The notes under the pieces: generated by a model
What the model was told of the DNA's origin: nothing
The model's database searches: none
The model's input: the letters and a program-made list of their open reading frames with translations, nothing else
Made by a program: the position numbers and the translations under genes
In this document: piece after piece, positions 1 to 9,556 of the stretch
Layout of the letters: the number at the start of each line of letters is the position of its first letter
How positions within the stretch are numbered: position 1 is the first letter of the stretch
Assembly (NCBI RefSeq): GCF_001665535.1
Contig: NZ_LZSQ01000066.1
Coordinates: 1-64,000, forward strand
Reading direction: 5' to 3'
From: Mycobacterium sp. 852002-51961_SCH5331710
GTDB taxonomy: Bacteria > Actinomycetota > Actinomycetes > Mycobacteriales > Mycobacteriaceae
Length of the DNA stretch: 64,000 nucleotides

Positions 1-1
1 C

Positions 2-235
2 GAATGGCTCCCCCCACCCGACCTCGACACCGGCCAAGCCCGAACCAACTACTACCACCGCCCCGAACGCCTCCTCCGACCCGACGACAAACCCCTGGAT
101 GACGACACGGCCAAGGACCCCGCGGCGCCGGCCGACGAGGACCCGGCCGCCGAAGCCGAACCGGGCCAAGCGACAACACCCGACCGAACAACTGAGCCCG
201 GCGGGCCATCACCTCCAGGAGACCAAGCCGCCTGA
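2..235 (+). CDS. DUF222/HNH endonuclease (13E12 repeat family), C-terminal fragment
   Basis: This is the open 3' end of a gene that enters from the left edge. The visible 77 residues begin EWLPPPDLDTGQARTNYYHR and run to RLL, which is the typical end of mycobacterial 13E12-repeat (DUF222 plus HNH nuclease) proteins. A Pro/Asp/Glu-rich low-complexity tail follows and ends at TGA. The catalytic HNH part lies outside the window, so nuclease activity cannot be judged. These genes occur in many copies in mycobacteria and are considered mobile or repetitive; that is family knowledge. The gene converges on nadE. Confidence 0.7.
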   Translation, partial: EWLPPPDLDTGQARTNYYHRPERLLRPDDKPLDDDTAKDPAAPADEDPAAEAEPGQATTPDRTTEPGGPSPPGDQAA

Positions 236-296
236 CCGCGCCACGAGATCCCGACTGTTTATCGCGGACTGTCCGCGCCACCGACCAGCAGCGCCG

Positions 297-2339
297 CTAG
301 TCTTCGGGGATTTCGCGCTCGATCTCGTCGAGCCAGGTGCGGGCGGACATGTCCGAGGGCGCCCGCCAGTCACCGCGCGGTGAAAGCGATCCGCCGTGTG
401 AGACCTTGGGCCCGTTCGGCACCGCCGACCGCTTGAACTGGGCGAACGAGTAGTACCGCTGCGCGAACACCTGCAGCCAGTGCCGAATCTCCTTCAACGA
501 GTACGACGGACGCTTGTCCTCGGGGTATCCGGTCGGCCAGTCGCCGCGTTGCGGATCGCTCCAGGCGTGCCACGCCAGGAACGCCACCTTCGACGGCCGG
601 AACCCGAAGCGCAGCACCTGGAACAGCGAGAAATCCTGCAGCACATAAGGTCCGATCTTGGACTCGCTGCTCTGGATCTCCTCGTCCTCACCCGCCGGCA
701 CCAGCTCCGGCGAGATCTCGGTGTCGAGCACCGACTGCAGCACCTCATTGACCTTGTCGTCGAACTGCTTCGACGAGATGACCCAGCGAATCAGGTGCTG
801 GATCAACGTCTTCGGAACGCCGCCGTTGACGTTGTAGTGCGACATCTGATCGCCCACACCGTAGGTCGACCAACCCAGCGCGAGCTCGGAGAGGTCGCCG
901 GTGCCCAGCACGATTCCTCCGCGCTGGTTGGCCAGCCGGAACAGGTAATCGGTGCGCAGTCCGGCCTGCACGTTCTCGAACGTGACGTCGTAGACCTTCT
1001 CCCCGCGGCCGAACGGATGGTCCATGTTCTTGAGCATCAGTTCCGCCGTCGAGCTGATGTCGAGTTCGGCGAACGTCACGCCGAGCGCCTCGGCCAACCG
1101 TTGGGCGTTGCCCTTCGTGCGCTCCCCCGTGGCGAATCCGGGCATGGTGTACGCGAGTATGTCGCTGCGCGGGCGCTCTTCGCGGTCCATCGCGCGCGCG
1201 GCGACGATCAAGGCGTGCGTCGAGTCGAGGCCGCCCGACAGGCCGAGGATGATCTTGGGAAAGTCCAACGCGCGCAACCGCTGTTCGAGCCCGGCCACCT
1301 GGATGCTGTAGGCCTCGTAGCAATCCTGTTCCAGCCGTTCGGGATCCGACGGGACGAACGGGAACCGCTCGATGTGGCGCAGCAGGCCGACGTCGCCGGA
1401 CGGTGGATCGAGCTGGAACTCGACCCTGCGGTACGTGTCGGTCGACGCACTGTGGTGCCTTCGGTTGTCGTCGAACGTGCCCATCCGGATGCGTTCGGAG
1501 CGCAGCAGTTCCAGGTCGACATCGGCGACGGATCGGCGCTCGCCTTTGGGGAAACGCTCGGATTGCGCGAGGCATTCGCCGTTCTCCCAGATCATCGTCT
1601 GACCGTCCCAGGCGAGGTCGGTCGTCGACTCGCCCTCTCCCGCCGCGGCGTAGACGTAGGCGGCCAGGCACCGCGCCGACGCGGAACGCGCCAGCAGGCA
1701 GCGGTCCTCGGAACGTCCGATGGTGATCGGGCTTCCGGACAGGTTGGCCAGCACGGTAGCCCCGGCCAACGCCGCCGGCGCGCTCGGCGGGACGGGCACG
1801 AACATGTCCTCGCAGATCTCGACGTGCAGCACGAAACCGGGCATGTCGGTCGCGGTGAACAACAGATCCGGACCGAACGGCACGTCCGCGTCCCCCATCC
1901 GGATGGCGCCGCGGATGTCGTCGCCGGGCGCCATCTGGCGTCGCTCGTAGAACTCGCGATAGGTCGGCAGATACGACTTCGGCGCCACGCCGAGCACCCG
2001 CCCGCGGTGAATCACGACCGCGGTGTTGTAGATCCGGTGGCGATAGCGCAGCGGCGCACCGATCACCAGGACCGGCATCAGGTCGGCGGAGGCCACGACG
2101 ATGTCGAGCACCGCATCCTCGACCGCGTCCAGCAGCGCGTCCTGCATCAGGATGTCCTCGATCGAGTATCCCGACAGCGTCAGCTCCGGAAACACCGCGA
2201 GCGCGACGCTGTCGTCGTGGCAGGCGCGGGCCAGCCGCAGCACCGACTCGGCGTTGGCCTGCGGATCCGCGAGCGCCGTGTGATGCGTGCAAGCGGCGAC
2301 GCGGACGAACCCGTGCCGATACGCCGAGTAGAAATCCAT
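297..2339 (-). CDS. nadE: Glutamine-dependent NAD+ synthetase
   Basis: Final step of NAD biosynthesis: ATP-dependent amidation of deamido-NAD using ammonia from glutamine. At 680 aa it has the size of the mycobacterial two-domain enzyme. The N-terminal nitrilase-type glutaminase domain shows its triad at E52 (PELTLSGY), K121 (KSYLPTY) and C176 (EICEDMF), the numbering I recall for the M. tuberculosis enzyme. The C-terminal synthetase domain carries the ATP pyrophosphatase loop LSGGLDST. The ATG start has GAGG close upstream. It is the homologue of Rv2438c but is separated from proB by four forward genes. Its start lies about 45 bp from the start of the divergent cysteine hydrolase, so the two share a short promoter region. 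Confidence 0.95.
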   Translation of the reverse strand: MDFYSAYRHGFVRVAACTHHTALADPQANAESVLRLARACHDDSVALAVFPELTLSGYSIEDILMQDALLDAVEDAVLDIVVASADLMPVLVIGAPLRYRHRIYNTAVVIHRGRVLGVAPKSYLPTYREFYERRQMAPGDDIRGAIRMGDADVPFGPDLLFTATDMPGFVLHVEICEDMFVPVPPSAPAALAGATVLANLSGSPITIGRSEDRCLLARSASARCLAAYVYAAAGEGESTTDLAWDGQTMIWENGECLAQSERFPKGERRSVADVDLELLRSERIRMGTFDDNRRHHSASTDTYRRVEFQLDPPSGDVGLLRHIERFPFVPSDPERLEQDCYEAYSIQVAGLEQRLRALDFPKIILGLSGGLDSTHALIVAARAMDREERPRSDILAYTMPGFATGERTKGNAQRLAEALGVTFAELDISSTAELMLKNMDHPFGRGEKVYDVTFENVQAGLRTDYLFRLANQRGGIVLGTGDLSELALGWSTYGVGDQMSHYNVNGGVPKTLIQHLIRWVISSKQFDDKVNEVLQSVLDTEISPELVPAGEDEEIQSSESKIGPYVLQDFSLFQVLRFGFRPSKVAFLAWHAWSDPQRGDWPTGYPEDKRPSYSLKEIRHWLQVFAQRYYSFAQFKRSAVPNGPKVSHGGSLSPRGDWRAPSDMSARTWLDEIEREIPED

Positions 2340-2382
2340 GCCTCATTGTTGCCCGAAAACCGAACAGGGTATGCAAGTCCCC

Positions 2383-2922
2383 ATGAGTGACACCGCCGTG
2401 CTGGTCATCGACATGATGAACACCTACCAACATCCCGACGCCGAGAAGCTGGCGCCGAACGTCGCCGAGATCATCGATCCGCTCTCCAAGCTCGTCGCCG
2501 AGGCCCGGGAACGCGACGATGTGGATCTGATCTACGTCAACGACAACTACGGCGATTTCACCGCGGAGTTCAGCGACATCGTGCAGTCGGCCCTGAAAGG
2601 CGACCGGCCGGACCTGGTCGAGCCGATCGTCCCGCAGAAGGGCTGCCGGCTGATGACGAAGGTGCGCCACAGCGCCTTCTACGCCACGGCACTCGCGTAT
2701 CTGCTGGGACAGTTGAAGCCTCAGCGGGTCATCCTGACCGGACAGGTCACCGAGCAGTGCATCCTCTACACGGCGCTCGACGCCTATGTCCGCCACTTCC
2801 CCGTCGTCGTCCCGCCGGACGCCGTCGCCCATATCGACCCCGAACTCAGCGACGCCGCGCTGACCATGATGAAAAGCAATATGAGCGCCGAGATCACGCC
2901 CGCCGCCCAGTGCTTGAAGTGA
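2383..2922 (+). CDS. Isochorismatase-family cysteine hydrolase
   Basis: A 179-aa single-domain hydrolase of the isochorismatase/nicotinamidase superfamily. The expected triad is present: D10 in VLVIDMMNTY, K93 in LMTKVRHSAFYAT and C126 in VTEQCILYTALDA. The substrate is not evident; amidases for carbamates, nicotinamide or pyrazinamide belong to the same fold. I chose the ATG at 2383 because the protein then begins directly before the first beta strand; an ATG at 2371 is possible. A short GC hairpin (2929-2946) separates it from the next gene, so co-transcription with the oxidoreductase is uncertain. Its position divergent from nadE makes a link to NAD metabolism possible but unproven. Confidence 0.85.
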   Translation: MSDTAVLVIDMMNTYQHPDAEKLAPNVAEIIDPLSKLVAEARERDDVDLIYVNDNYGDFTAEFSDIVQSALKGDRPDLVEPIVPQKGCRLMTKVRHSAFYATALAYLLGQLKPQRVILTGQVTEQCILYTALDAYVRHFPVVVPPDAVAHIDPELSDAALTMMKSNMSAEITPAAQCLK

Positions 2923-2957
2923 GGTTTCACCCGGCTTTGACCGGGTAGGCCGTCCGG

Positions 2958-5291
2958 GTGCCCGCCAATCGGATAGCCGAACCGTGGGGCGCGCGGACTC
3001 CGTATCCGCGCGACGGACAGTGGCCTGCGCGACCGGACATGCATCTGGCCGACGGCGTGACGCCGGAATCGGTTGACCGCTGGGTGCAGTCGGCAGCCAT
3101 CCTGCACTCCAACGGCGACGGCCTGGACATCGCGGTGAAGGACGGCCGGATCGTCGGCGTGCGGGGCCGCGAGGCCGACCGGGTGAACCATGGTCGACTC
3201 GACCCCAAGGACTTCTACGGGTGGCAGGCCAACGCCTCACCCGATCGCCTCACCACACCCATGATCCGCGTCAACGGCCAACTGACCGAATGTGATTGGG
3301 ACACCGCCATGGATCAGGTGGTTCGGCACAGCAAGCGCCTGCTCGACCGGTACGGCCCTTCGGCGTTCGGTTTCTACACCTCGGGGCAGCTGTTCCTCGA
3401 GGAGTACTACACGCTCGGTGTGATTGCCCACGGCGCGATCGGCACCAACCACGTCGACGGCAACACCCGGTTGTGCACCGCGACGGCCGCGGAGGCGCTC
3501 AAGGAATCGTTCGGCTGCGATGGGCAACCCGGTTCCTACGCCGACGTCGATCACGCCGACGTCATCGCGCTGTACGGCCACAACGTCGCCGAGACCCAGA
3601 CCGTGTTGTGGATGCGGATGCTCGACCGGCTGGCCGGGCCAAACCCGCCGGCCATCGTGTGCGTCGATCCGCGCAAGACCCCCGTGGCCAAGCACGCGAC
3701 GGTTCATCTGGCGCCGCTGCCCGGCACCAACGTCGCGCTGATGAACGCCCTCCTGCACGAGATCGTGGCCAACGACTGGATCGACCATGACTACATCCAC
3801 GCGCACGCCGTGGGTTTCGACGAGCTGCGCAAGCGCGTCGCCGAATTCCCGCCCGAGCGCGCCGCCGAGATCTGCGGCGTCTCCGCCGACGACATTCGTA
3901 CCGCGGCGCGGTTGCTGGGCACCGCGCAACGACTGTTGTCCACGGTGCTGCAAGGGTTTTACCAGTCCCATCAGGCCACGGCCGCCGCGGTTCAGGTCAA
4001 CAACGTGCACATTCTGCGCGGCATGCTCGGCCAGCCGGGATGTGGGGTGCTGCAGATGAACGGTCAGCCGACCGCCGAGAACACCCGCGAGTGCGGCGCC
4101 GATGGCGACCTTGCCGGTTTCCGGAACTGGTCCAACGACAGTCACATCGAGGAATTGGCGCAGCTGTGGAATCTCGACATGACGCAGATCCCGCACTATG
4201 CGCCGCCCACGCACGCGATGCAGATGTTCCGCTACGCCGAGCAGGGCACGCTGCGTCTGCTCTGGATCAGCGCGACGAATCCGGCGGTCTCACTGCCCGA
4301 GCTGCGCCGCATCCGCAGCATTCTGAGCAAGCAGCGACTGTTCGTCGTCGTGCAGGACATCTTCCCCACGGAGACAACCGAACTCGCCGACGTGGTGCTA
4401 CCGGCCGCCGCATGGGGCGAAAAGACCGGCACGTTCACCAACACCGATCGCACCGTGCACCTGTCGGAGAAGGCCGTCGATCCGCCCGGTCAGGCCCGCC
4501 CCGATCTCGACATCTTCCTCGACTACGCGCGCCGCATGGATTTCCGTGACCGCGAGGGCGATCCTTTACCGTCGTGGACCGATCCGGAGTCCGCGTTCGC
4601 CGCATGGCAGCGCTGCAGCGCCGGGCGGCCGTGCGACTACACGGGTCTGAGTTACGACAGGTTGCGCGGCGGCAGCGGAATCCAATGGCCGTGTAACGCC
4701 GAGAATCCCGACGGCACCGAACGTCTCTACGCCGACGGAAAATTCTGGGCGGCGCCCGACTACTGCGAGGCGTACGGCAAGGACCTCATCACCGGCGCAC
4801 CGCTGGAGCCGACCGAGTACCGAGCGATGAACCCGGACGGCAAGGCGATCATCAAGGCGGCCGAATACCTGCCTGCGCATGAGATTCCGAGCGACGACTA
4901 CCCATTCGCGCTGATCACCGGGCGCACGGTGTACCAGTTTCACACCAGGACCAAGACCGGACGCGTTCCCGAACTCGCCGCGGCGGCTCCCGAGGTGTGG
5001 GTCGAGTTGGCCGAGTCCGACGCGCGCCGCCTCGGTATCCGCGACGGCGAGTTGGTCGAGGTCGAAACACCGCGCGGCCGCGTCCGCGCCAAGGCGCGCA
5101 TCACCGGAATCCGCGCGGGGGTGCTGTTCCTGCCGTTCCACTACGGCTACTGGGACGCCGACGACGGCCAGCACGACCGGGCCGCCAACGAGCTCACCAT
5201 GACCGACTGGGACCCGGTGTCCAAGCAACCGATCTTCAAGACCGCGGCGGCCAGGCTGGCCGTCGTGCCGACCGGAGCGGAGTCACGATGA
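2958..5291 (+). CDS. Molybdopterin oxidoreductase (nitrate reductase/formate dehydrogenase-like) lacking the N-terminal Fe-S cysteines
   Basis: A 777-aa member of the bis-MGD (DMSO reductase) superfamily. After the N-terminal region come the molybdopterin domains with the signature NTRLC (C173, the usual Mo-ligating cysteine of assimilatory nitrate reductases and formate dehydrogenases). A C-terminal molydopterin-dinucleotide-binding domain (LITGRTVYQFHTRTKTGR) follows. The C-x2-C-x3-C motif that binds the [4Fe-4S] cluster is replaced by A47, H50 and D54 in an otherwise recognisable context (SNGDGLDIAVKDGRI). The later fourth-ligand position reads GRLDPKD, with no cysteine. The start is GTG. 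The next ORF overlaps its stop by ATGA, indicating coupling. MobA and FdhD, needed to mature such enzymes, are encoded at 26.4 and 30.6 kb. Substrate unknown. Confidence 0.88.
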   Translation: MPANRIAEPWGARTPYPRDGQWPARPDMHLADGVTPESVDRWVQSAAILHSNGDGLDIAVKDGRIVGVRGREADRVNHGRLDPKDFYGWQANASPDRLTTPMIRVNGQLTECDWDTAMDQVVRHSKRLLDRYGPSAFGFYTSGQLFLEEYYTLGVIAHGAIGTNHVDGNTRLCTATAAEALKESFGCDGQPGSYADVDHADVIALYGHNVAETQTVLWMRMLDRLAGPNPPAIVCVDPRKTPVAKHATVHLAPLPGTNVALMNALLHEIVANDWIDHDYIHAHAVGFDELRKRVAEFPPERAAEICGVSADDIRTAARLLGTAQRLLSTVLQGFYQSHQATAAAVQVNNVHILRGMLGQPGCGVLQMNGQPTAENTRECGADGDLAGFRNWSNDSHIEELAQLWNLDMTQIPHYAPPTHAMQMFRYAEQGTLRLLWISATNPAVSLPELRRIRSILSKQRLFVVVQDIFPTETTELADVVLPAAAWGEKTGTFTNTDRTVHLSEKAVDPPGQARPDLDIFLDYARRMDFRDREGDPLPSWTDPESAFAAWQRCSAGRPCDYTGLSYDRLRGGSGIQWPCNAENPDGTERLYADGKFWAAPDYCEAYGKDLITGAPLEPTEYRAMNPDGKAIIKAAEYLPAHEIPSDDYPFALITGRTVYQFHTRTKTGRVPELAAAAPEVWVELAESDARRLGIRDGELVEVETPRGRVRAKARITGIRAGVLFLPFHYGYWDADDGQHDRAANELTMTDWDPVSKQPIFKTAAARLAVVPTGAESR

Positions 5292-5767
5292 AACTCGGCC
5301 TGGCGTTGCGCGAACTGCACCGCTCCGAACTGCGGCTGGCCCGCTCGCTCGACGCGATCGCCGCGCGCCACCACAACGACCACGGCATCTATCACGTCGC
5401 GATGGACCTCACCGTCTGGTCGCGCGAACACGTCGACCTGATCGCACAGATCGGGCCCCGCTACGGCGTCCGGTTGCGCGCACATCCGCGGACCAAGGCC
5501 GTCACCGAGGTGGCCCAGCAGTGGGTCAGCGACCGGCTGGGCCGACGGCCCGAACCCGCCCTGCTGTTGTTGGCGGATCTGCGGCGGCTGCACCGGCTGG
5601 CGGCCGGCGTATCGCTGGACTGGGAACTGCTGGCCCAGGGCGCGCAGGCGGCCAAGGACGAGCGGCTGCTCGAGTTGACCCAGCGGTGCCATCCGCAGGC
5701 CCTCCGGCAGATGCGGTGGGCGAACGCGATGCTCAAGGAACTGTCGCCGCAGGCCCTGGCGAACTAG
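5288..5767 (+). CDS. Conserved hypothetical protein coupled to the molybdopterin oxidoreductase
   Basis: A 159-aa protein whose ATG overlaps the oxidoreductase stop (ATGA), so the two are almost certainly translated together. It is predicted to be largely helical and is rich in Arg, Leu and His (RELHRSELRLARSLDAIAARHH). There is no signal peptide or membrane segment and I recognise no motif. The arrangement suggests an accessory, chaperone or electron-transfer partner of the oxidoreductase, but this is inference from position only. The histidines in the first 40 residues could bind a metal. The longer upstream extension of this frame lies inside the oxidoreductase gene and is a shadow. Confidence 0.7.
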   Translation: MKLGLALRELHRSELRLARSLDAIAARHHNDHGIYHVAMDLTVWSREHVDLIAQIGPRYGVRLRAHPRTKAVTEVAQQWVSDRLGRRPEPALLLLADLRRLHRLAAGVSLDWELLAQGAQAAKDERLLELTQRCHPQALRQMRWANAMLKELSPQALAN

Positions 5768-5771
5768 CGCC

Positions 5772-5777
5772 TACCCT
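5772..5777 (+). promoter_or_regulatory. TACCCT -10 box of a probable leaderless promoter for the sirtuin
   Basis: TACCCT fits the mycobacterial TANNNT -10 consensus. Exactly 7 nt separate it from the GTG at 5785, so transcription would begin at the start codon. This supports the chosen start and implies an independent promoter although the preceding gene ends only 17 nt upstream. Confidence 0.5.
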
Positions 5778-5784
5778 CGATCTG

Positions 5785-6624
5785 GTGGAGGCACCCGAAC
5801 TCGTCGCCCTGCTGCGCGGCCGGCGCATCGCCGTGCTCACCGGCGCGGGCATGTCCACCGACTCCGGGATCCCGGACTACCGCGGGCCGGACTCCCCGCC
5901 GAGCAACCCGATGACGATCCGCCAGTTCACCTCCGACCGGGTATTCCGGCAGCGCTACTGGGCGCGCAACCACCTCGGCTGGCGCCATATGGACGCCACG
6001 CTGCCCAACGCCGGCCACCGTGCCCTGGCCGCGCTCGAGGCGGCGGGCGTGGTGTCGGGGCTCATCACCCAGAACGTCGATCTGCTGCACACCAAGGCGG
6101 GCAGCGACAACGTCGTCAACCTGCACGGCACTTATGCGCAGGTGGTCTGCTTGGACTGTGCCCAGACGATGAGCCGAGCCGCCCTGGCCGATCTGCTCGA
6201 GGAGGCCAACCAGGGCTTCGCGCAGCGAGTCGCGGAGTCCGTCGGCGGTATCGCGGTCGCACCGGACGCCGACGCCGTCGTCGGCGAAACCAGCTCCTTC
6301 CGCGTCGTCGACTGCCCCCGCTGCGGCGGCATGCTCAAACCCGACATCGTCTACTTCGGTGAGAGCGTGCCGAAAGAACGTGTGGCCGAGGCGTATTCGG
6401 TGGTCGACGCGGCCGACGCCCTGCTGGTCGCCGGGTCGTCGCTGACGGTGTACTCGGGCTATCGGTTCGTGCGCCACGCCGCCGCGGCGGGCATGCCGGT
6501 CGCGATCGTCAACCGGGGGCCGACCCGCGGTGACGCGTTGGCGACGGTCAAGGTCGACAACGGATGCTCACCCATGCTGGCGCTGCTGGCCGACGAACTG
6601 CCCGCGGTCGCGACCTCGGCGTGA
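5785..6624 (+). CDS. NAD-dependent protein deacylase, Sir2 family
   Basis: A sirtuin of 279 aa that removes acyl groups from lysine using NAD+. The Rossmann signature GAGMSTDSGIPDYRG lies at residues 20-34, TQNVDLLH at 95-102, the catalytic histidine at H114 (NLHG), and the structural zinc site at C122/C125 and C177/C180. The stretch between the two zinc pairs is longer than in short sirtuins, matching a 280-aa actinobacterial class distinct from the Rv1151c type. The start follows a leaderless-type promoter. It follows the Mo-enzyme pair and converges on proB, with only 3 nt between the stops. It could regulate acylated metabolic enzymes; the target is unknown. Confidence 0.92.
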   Translation: MEAPELVALLRGRRIAVLTGAGMSTDSGIPDYRGPDSPPSNPMTIRQFTSDRVFRQRYWARNHLGWRHMDATLPNAGHRALAALEAAGVVSGLITQNVDLLHTKAGSDNVVNLHGTYAQVVCLDCAQTMSRAALADLLEEANQGFAQRVAESVGGIAVAPDADAVVGETSSFRVVDCPRCGGMLKPDIVYFGESVPKERVAEAYSVVDAADALLVAGSSLTVYSGYRFVRHAAAAGMPVAIVNRGPTRGDALATVKVDNGCSPMLALLADELPAVATSA

Positions 6625-6627
6625 GGA

Positions 6628-7752
6628 TCAGACGGCGACGAGGTCGTCGGCGTGCACCGCGGGGCGTCGCAGCTCCGGCGACAGGTCCGACGTCGAGCGG
6701 CCCAGCATCGTCGCCAGTTCACCGCGGTCGTACGCGACCACGCCACGCGCGACCATCGTGCCGTCCTGCGCCCGCAACTCGACGACGTCGCCGCCGTAGA
6801 ACCGTCCCGACACCGCGGTGATCCCGGCGGGCAGCAGCGAGCGCCGCTGCTTGACCACCGCGCGCACCGCGCCGTCGTCCAGCGTCAGCGCCCCTGCGGC
6901 CTCGGCGGCGTAGCGCACCCAGAAACGGCGCGCCGACATCCGCTCGGGCCGCGGCGCGAACACGGTTCCGACCGAGGCATCGGACAACGCAGTCGGCGCC
7001 TCGGAGGCCCCGGCCAACAACACCGGCACCCCGGCGTCGGACGCCAGCAGTGCCGACGACAGCTTCGACGCCATCCCGCCGGTGCCCAGATGGCTTCCCC
7101 TACCGGCGACCACGCCGTCGAGGTCGTCGGGCCCCGCGACCTCGGAGATGAAGCGCGCGTTACCTTTTCGCGGGTCCGAGTCGTAGAGCCCGTCGATGTC
7201 GGACAGCAGGATCAGGGCGTCGGCGCCGACCAGGTGAGCGACCAGCGCCGAGAGCCGGTCGTTGTCGCCGAACCGGATCTCGTTGGTGGCCACGGTGTCG
7301 TTCTCGTTGACGATCGCGACCGCGTGCAGCGCCCGCAGGCGGTCGAGCGTGCGCTGGGCGTTGGTGTGCTGAACCCGCATCGAGATGTCGTGCGCGGTCA
7401 ACAGCACCTGGCCGACGGTGCGGTCGTAGTTCGCGAACGCCGCGCTCCACGCGTTGACCAGCGCCACCTGCCCGACGCTGGCGGCGGCCTGTTTGGTGGC
7501 GAGGTCGGTGGGGCGTCTGTTCAGCCGCAGCGGTTCGATGCCCGCCGCGATCGCACCCGACGAGACGATGACCACGTCGGAACCGGCCCGCATCCGTCCC
7601 TCGATGGCCTCGACCAGCACCGCGAGCCTACTGGCGTCGAATACCCCGGACGGTGTGGTCAGCGCGGTGGTGCCGATCTTGACGACGACGCTGCGCGCGG
7701 TGCGGATCGCGTCGCGGTGTGGGGACTCGGCGGCGCGCGGCGAGGCCGTCAC
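6628..7752 (-). CDS. proB: Glutamate 5-kinase
   Basis: Catalyses ATP-dependent phosphorylation of glutamate, the first step of proline biosynthesis. The 374-aa product has an amino-acid-kinase domain beginning KIGTTAL and containing [11 protein letters not shown] and NENDTVA. A C-terminal PUA domain (roughly residues 285-365) is present, as in the long, feedback-inhibited form. The start is GTG and overlaps the obg stop, so proB is translationally coupled behind obg. Homologue of Rv2439c. proA is not next to it. Confidence 0.95.
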   Translation of the reverse strand: MTASPRAAESPHRDAIRTARSVVVKIGTTALTTPSGVFDASRLAVLVEAIEGRMRAGSDVVIVSSGAIAAGIEPLRLNRRPTDLATKQAAASVGQVALVNAWSAAFANYDRTVGQVLLTAHDISMRVQHTNAQRTLDRLRALHAVAIVNENDTVATNEIRFGDNDRLSALVAHLVGADALILLSDIDGLYDSDPRKGNARFISEVAGPDDLDGVVAGRGSHLGTGGMASKLSSALLASDAGVPVLLAGASEAPTALSDASVGTVFAPRPERMSARRFWVRYAAEAAGALTLDDGAVRAVVKQRRSLLPAGITAVSGRFYGGDVVELRAQDGTMVARGVVAYDRGELATMLGRSTSDLSPELRRPAVHADDLVAV

Positions 7753-9194
7753 GACTCACCGCCGGGGCGCCGCCGTTCCCGCCGGGCGGCCTTGCGTTCG
7801 GCGGCCCCTACGCGTTCGGTCTGTTCCAGGCGTTGGTCGGTGCCGCGGCCCGACATCGGCACATCGACCCCGGCAGGCGTCTGCGGCTCCCAGTCGAACG
7901 TGACTTCGCCGATGGTGACCGCGCAGCCGGGCCGCGCGCCCAGCTTCAACAGCTCGTCCTCGACGCCCAAGCGAGCCAATCGGTCGCCGAGGTAGCCAAC
8001 CGCCTCGTCGTTGTCGAAATCGGTTTGGGCGACCCATCGTTCGGGCCGGATGCCGTGCACAACGAAGCCGCCGTGACCGTCCGGTTCGACGGTGAAACCG
8101 GTCTCGTCGACGGGGATGGGCCGGATGACGGGCCGTCGCGGCACCACCGGAGGTTGCGCTTCGCGATAGGCCGACACCATCTCCCACAGCGCGAACGTCA
8201 ACTGGCGCAACCCTTCCCGGGTCACGGTCGACACTTCGAAGACCGGCCAGCCGTACCGGCGGACCACCTCCTCGCGGACGAAGTCGGCGAGTTCGCGTGC
8301 GTCGGGCACGTCGATCTTGTTGAGCACCACCGCACGCGGACGTTCGGCGAGGTCACCCAGCGTCGAGTCACCCTGCAGTGTGGGGGTGTACGCGGCAAGT
8401 TCGGCTTCCAGCGCGTCGATGTCGGAGACGGGGTCGCGCCCGGGTTCCATCGTCGCGCAGTCGACGACGTGCACCAGCACGGCGCAGCGTTCGATGTGGC
8501 GCAGGAAGTCCAGCCCAAGCCCGCGGCCCTGCGACGCGCCGGGGATCAGGCCGGGCACATCGGCGACGGTGAAGGTGTTCCCACCCGCGGACACCACGCC
8601 GAGGTTGGGCGCCAGCGTCGTGAACGGATAGTCGGCGATCTTCGGTTTGGCCGCCGAGATCACCGAGACTAGAGAGGACTTGCCCGCGGACGGGAACCCG
8701 ACGAGGCCGACGTCGGCGACGGTCTTGAGTTCCAGAGTCAGGTCGCGGACCTGGCCCTTCTCGCCGAGCAGCGCGAAGCCCGGCGCCTTGCGGGCGCGCG
8801 ACGCCAGCGCCGCGTTGCCCAGGCCGCCGCGGCCGCCGGCGGCCGCTTCGAAGCGGGTGCCGGCTCCGACGAGGTCGGCGAGCAGGTGGCCATCCTCGTC
8901 GAGCACGACGGTGCCGTCGGGAACCTTCACCTCGAGATCCGCGCCCGCGGCGCCGTCCCGGTTGCCGCCCGCGCCCTGTTTTCCGGACGGTGCGACGACG
9001 TGCGGGTGGAAGTGGAAGTCGAGCAGCGTGTGGACCTGCGGGTCGACGACCAGGACCACGCTGCCGCCGCGCCCGCCGTTACCGCCGTCAGGGCCGCCGA
9101 GGGGCTTGAATTTCTCGCGATGGACCGACGCGCAGCCGTTTCCGCCGTTGCCGGCCCGCGCGTGAATCACCACGCGGTCGACGAAGCGAGGCAT
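7749..9194 (-). CDS. obg: Obg-family ribosome-assembly GTPase
   Basis: A 481-aa GTPase that acts in late 50S assembly and stress signalling. It has the three-part Obg layout. The Gly-rich N-terminal Obg fold (residues 1-160) has repeated GGxGG turns. The G domain has G1 [10 protein letters not shown]3 DVPG and G4 NKID. The C-terminal OCT domain ends in a basic Arg-rich tail typical of mycobacteria. The ATG is preceded by a strong AAGGAAGG ribosome-binding site. It lies just downstream of rpmA and rplU, the usual ribosomal context, and its stop overlaps proB. Confidence 0.96.
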   Translation of the reverse strand: MPRFVDRVVIHARAGNGGNGCASVHREKFKPLGGPDGGNGGRGGSVVLVVDPQVHTLLDFHFHPHVVAPSGKQGAGGNRDGAAGADLEVKVPDGTVVLDEDGHLLADLVGAGTRFEAAAGGRGGLGNAALASRARKAPGFALLGEKGQVRDLTLELKTVADVGLVGFPSAGKSSLVSVISAAKPKIADYPFTTLAPNLGVVSAGGNTFTVADVPGLIPGASQGRGLGLDFLRHIERCAVLVHVVDCATMEPGRDPVSDIDALEAELAAYTPTLQGDSTLGDLAERPRAVVLNKIDVPDARELADFVREEVVRRYGWPVFEVSTVTREGLRQLTFALWEMVSAYREAQPPVVPRRPVIRPIPVDETGFTVEPDGHGGFVVHGIRPERWVAQTDFDNDEAVGYLGDRLARLGVEDELLKLGARPGCAVTIGEVTFDWEPQTPAGVDVPMSGRGTDQRLEQTERVGAAERKAARRERRRPGGES

Positions 9195-9276
9195 CGGACC
9201 TTCCTTTCCGTGACGATGTGAGCTACTGCCAGCTTCAGCCGGGAAGTCGCAGCAGCATCACATTCGCGGCAGGAAG

Positions 9277-9543
9277 TCAGGCCTCCTGCGGCGCCGGTCG
9301 CACGACGCTGACGGTCTTGCGGCCGCGCTTGGTGCCGAACTCGACGGCGCCGGGGGCCGTGGCGAACAGGGTGTCGTCGCCACCACGGCCGACGTTGACA
9401 CCGGGATGGAAGTGAGTGCCGCGCTGGCGGACCAGGATCTCGCCGGCCTTGACGATCTGGCCGCCGAACCGCTTGACGCCGAGCCGCTGTGCGGCTGAAT
9501 CGCGACCGTTGCGCGAGCTGGAAGCGCCCTTCTTGTGTGCCAT
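9277..9543 (-). CDS. rpmA: 50S ribosomal protein L27
   Basis: An 88-aa basic protein beginning [16 protein letters not shown], the conserved L27 N-terminus that reaches the peptidyl-transferase centre. It then contains [11 protein letters not shown] and GTHFHPG. It lies 13 nt downstream of rplU in the standard rplU-rpmA operon. It lacks the N-terminal extension that needs cleavage in Firmicutes. Confidence 0.97.
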   Translation of the reverse strand: MAHKKGASSSRNGRDSAAQRLGVKRFGGQIVKAGEILVRQRGTHFHPGVNVGRGGDDTLFATAPGAVEFGTKRGRKTVSVVRPAPQEA

Positions 9544-9556
9544 GTCTGTGGTTCCT

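Noticed and set aside
480..2390. 636-codon forward ORF opposite nadE
   Set aside because: Shadow of nadE, whose glutaminase triad and synthetase motif are intact on the reverse strand.
2929..2946. ACCCGG/CCGGGT hairpin as a terminator
   Set aside because: Only a 6-bp stem without a T-run; too weak to list as a terminator, noted under the hydrolase.
745..3240. 831-codon reverse ORF spanning nadE and beyond
   Set aside because: It is out of frame with nadE and crosses the cysteine hydrolase and oxidoreductase genes; Arg/Pro-rich shadow.
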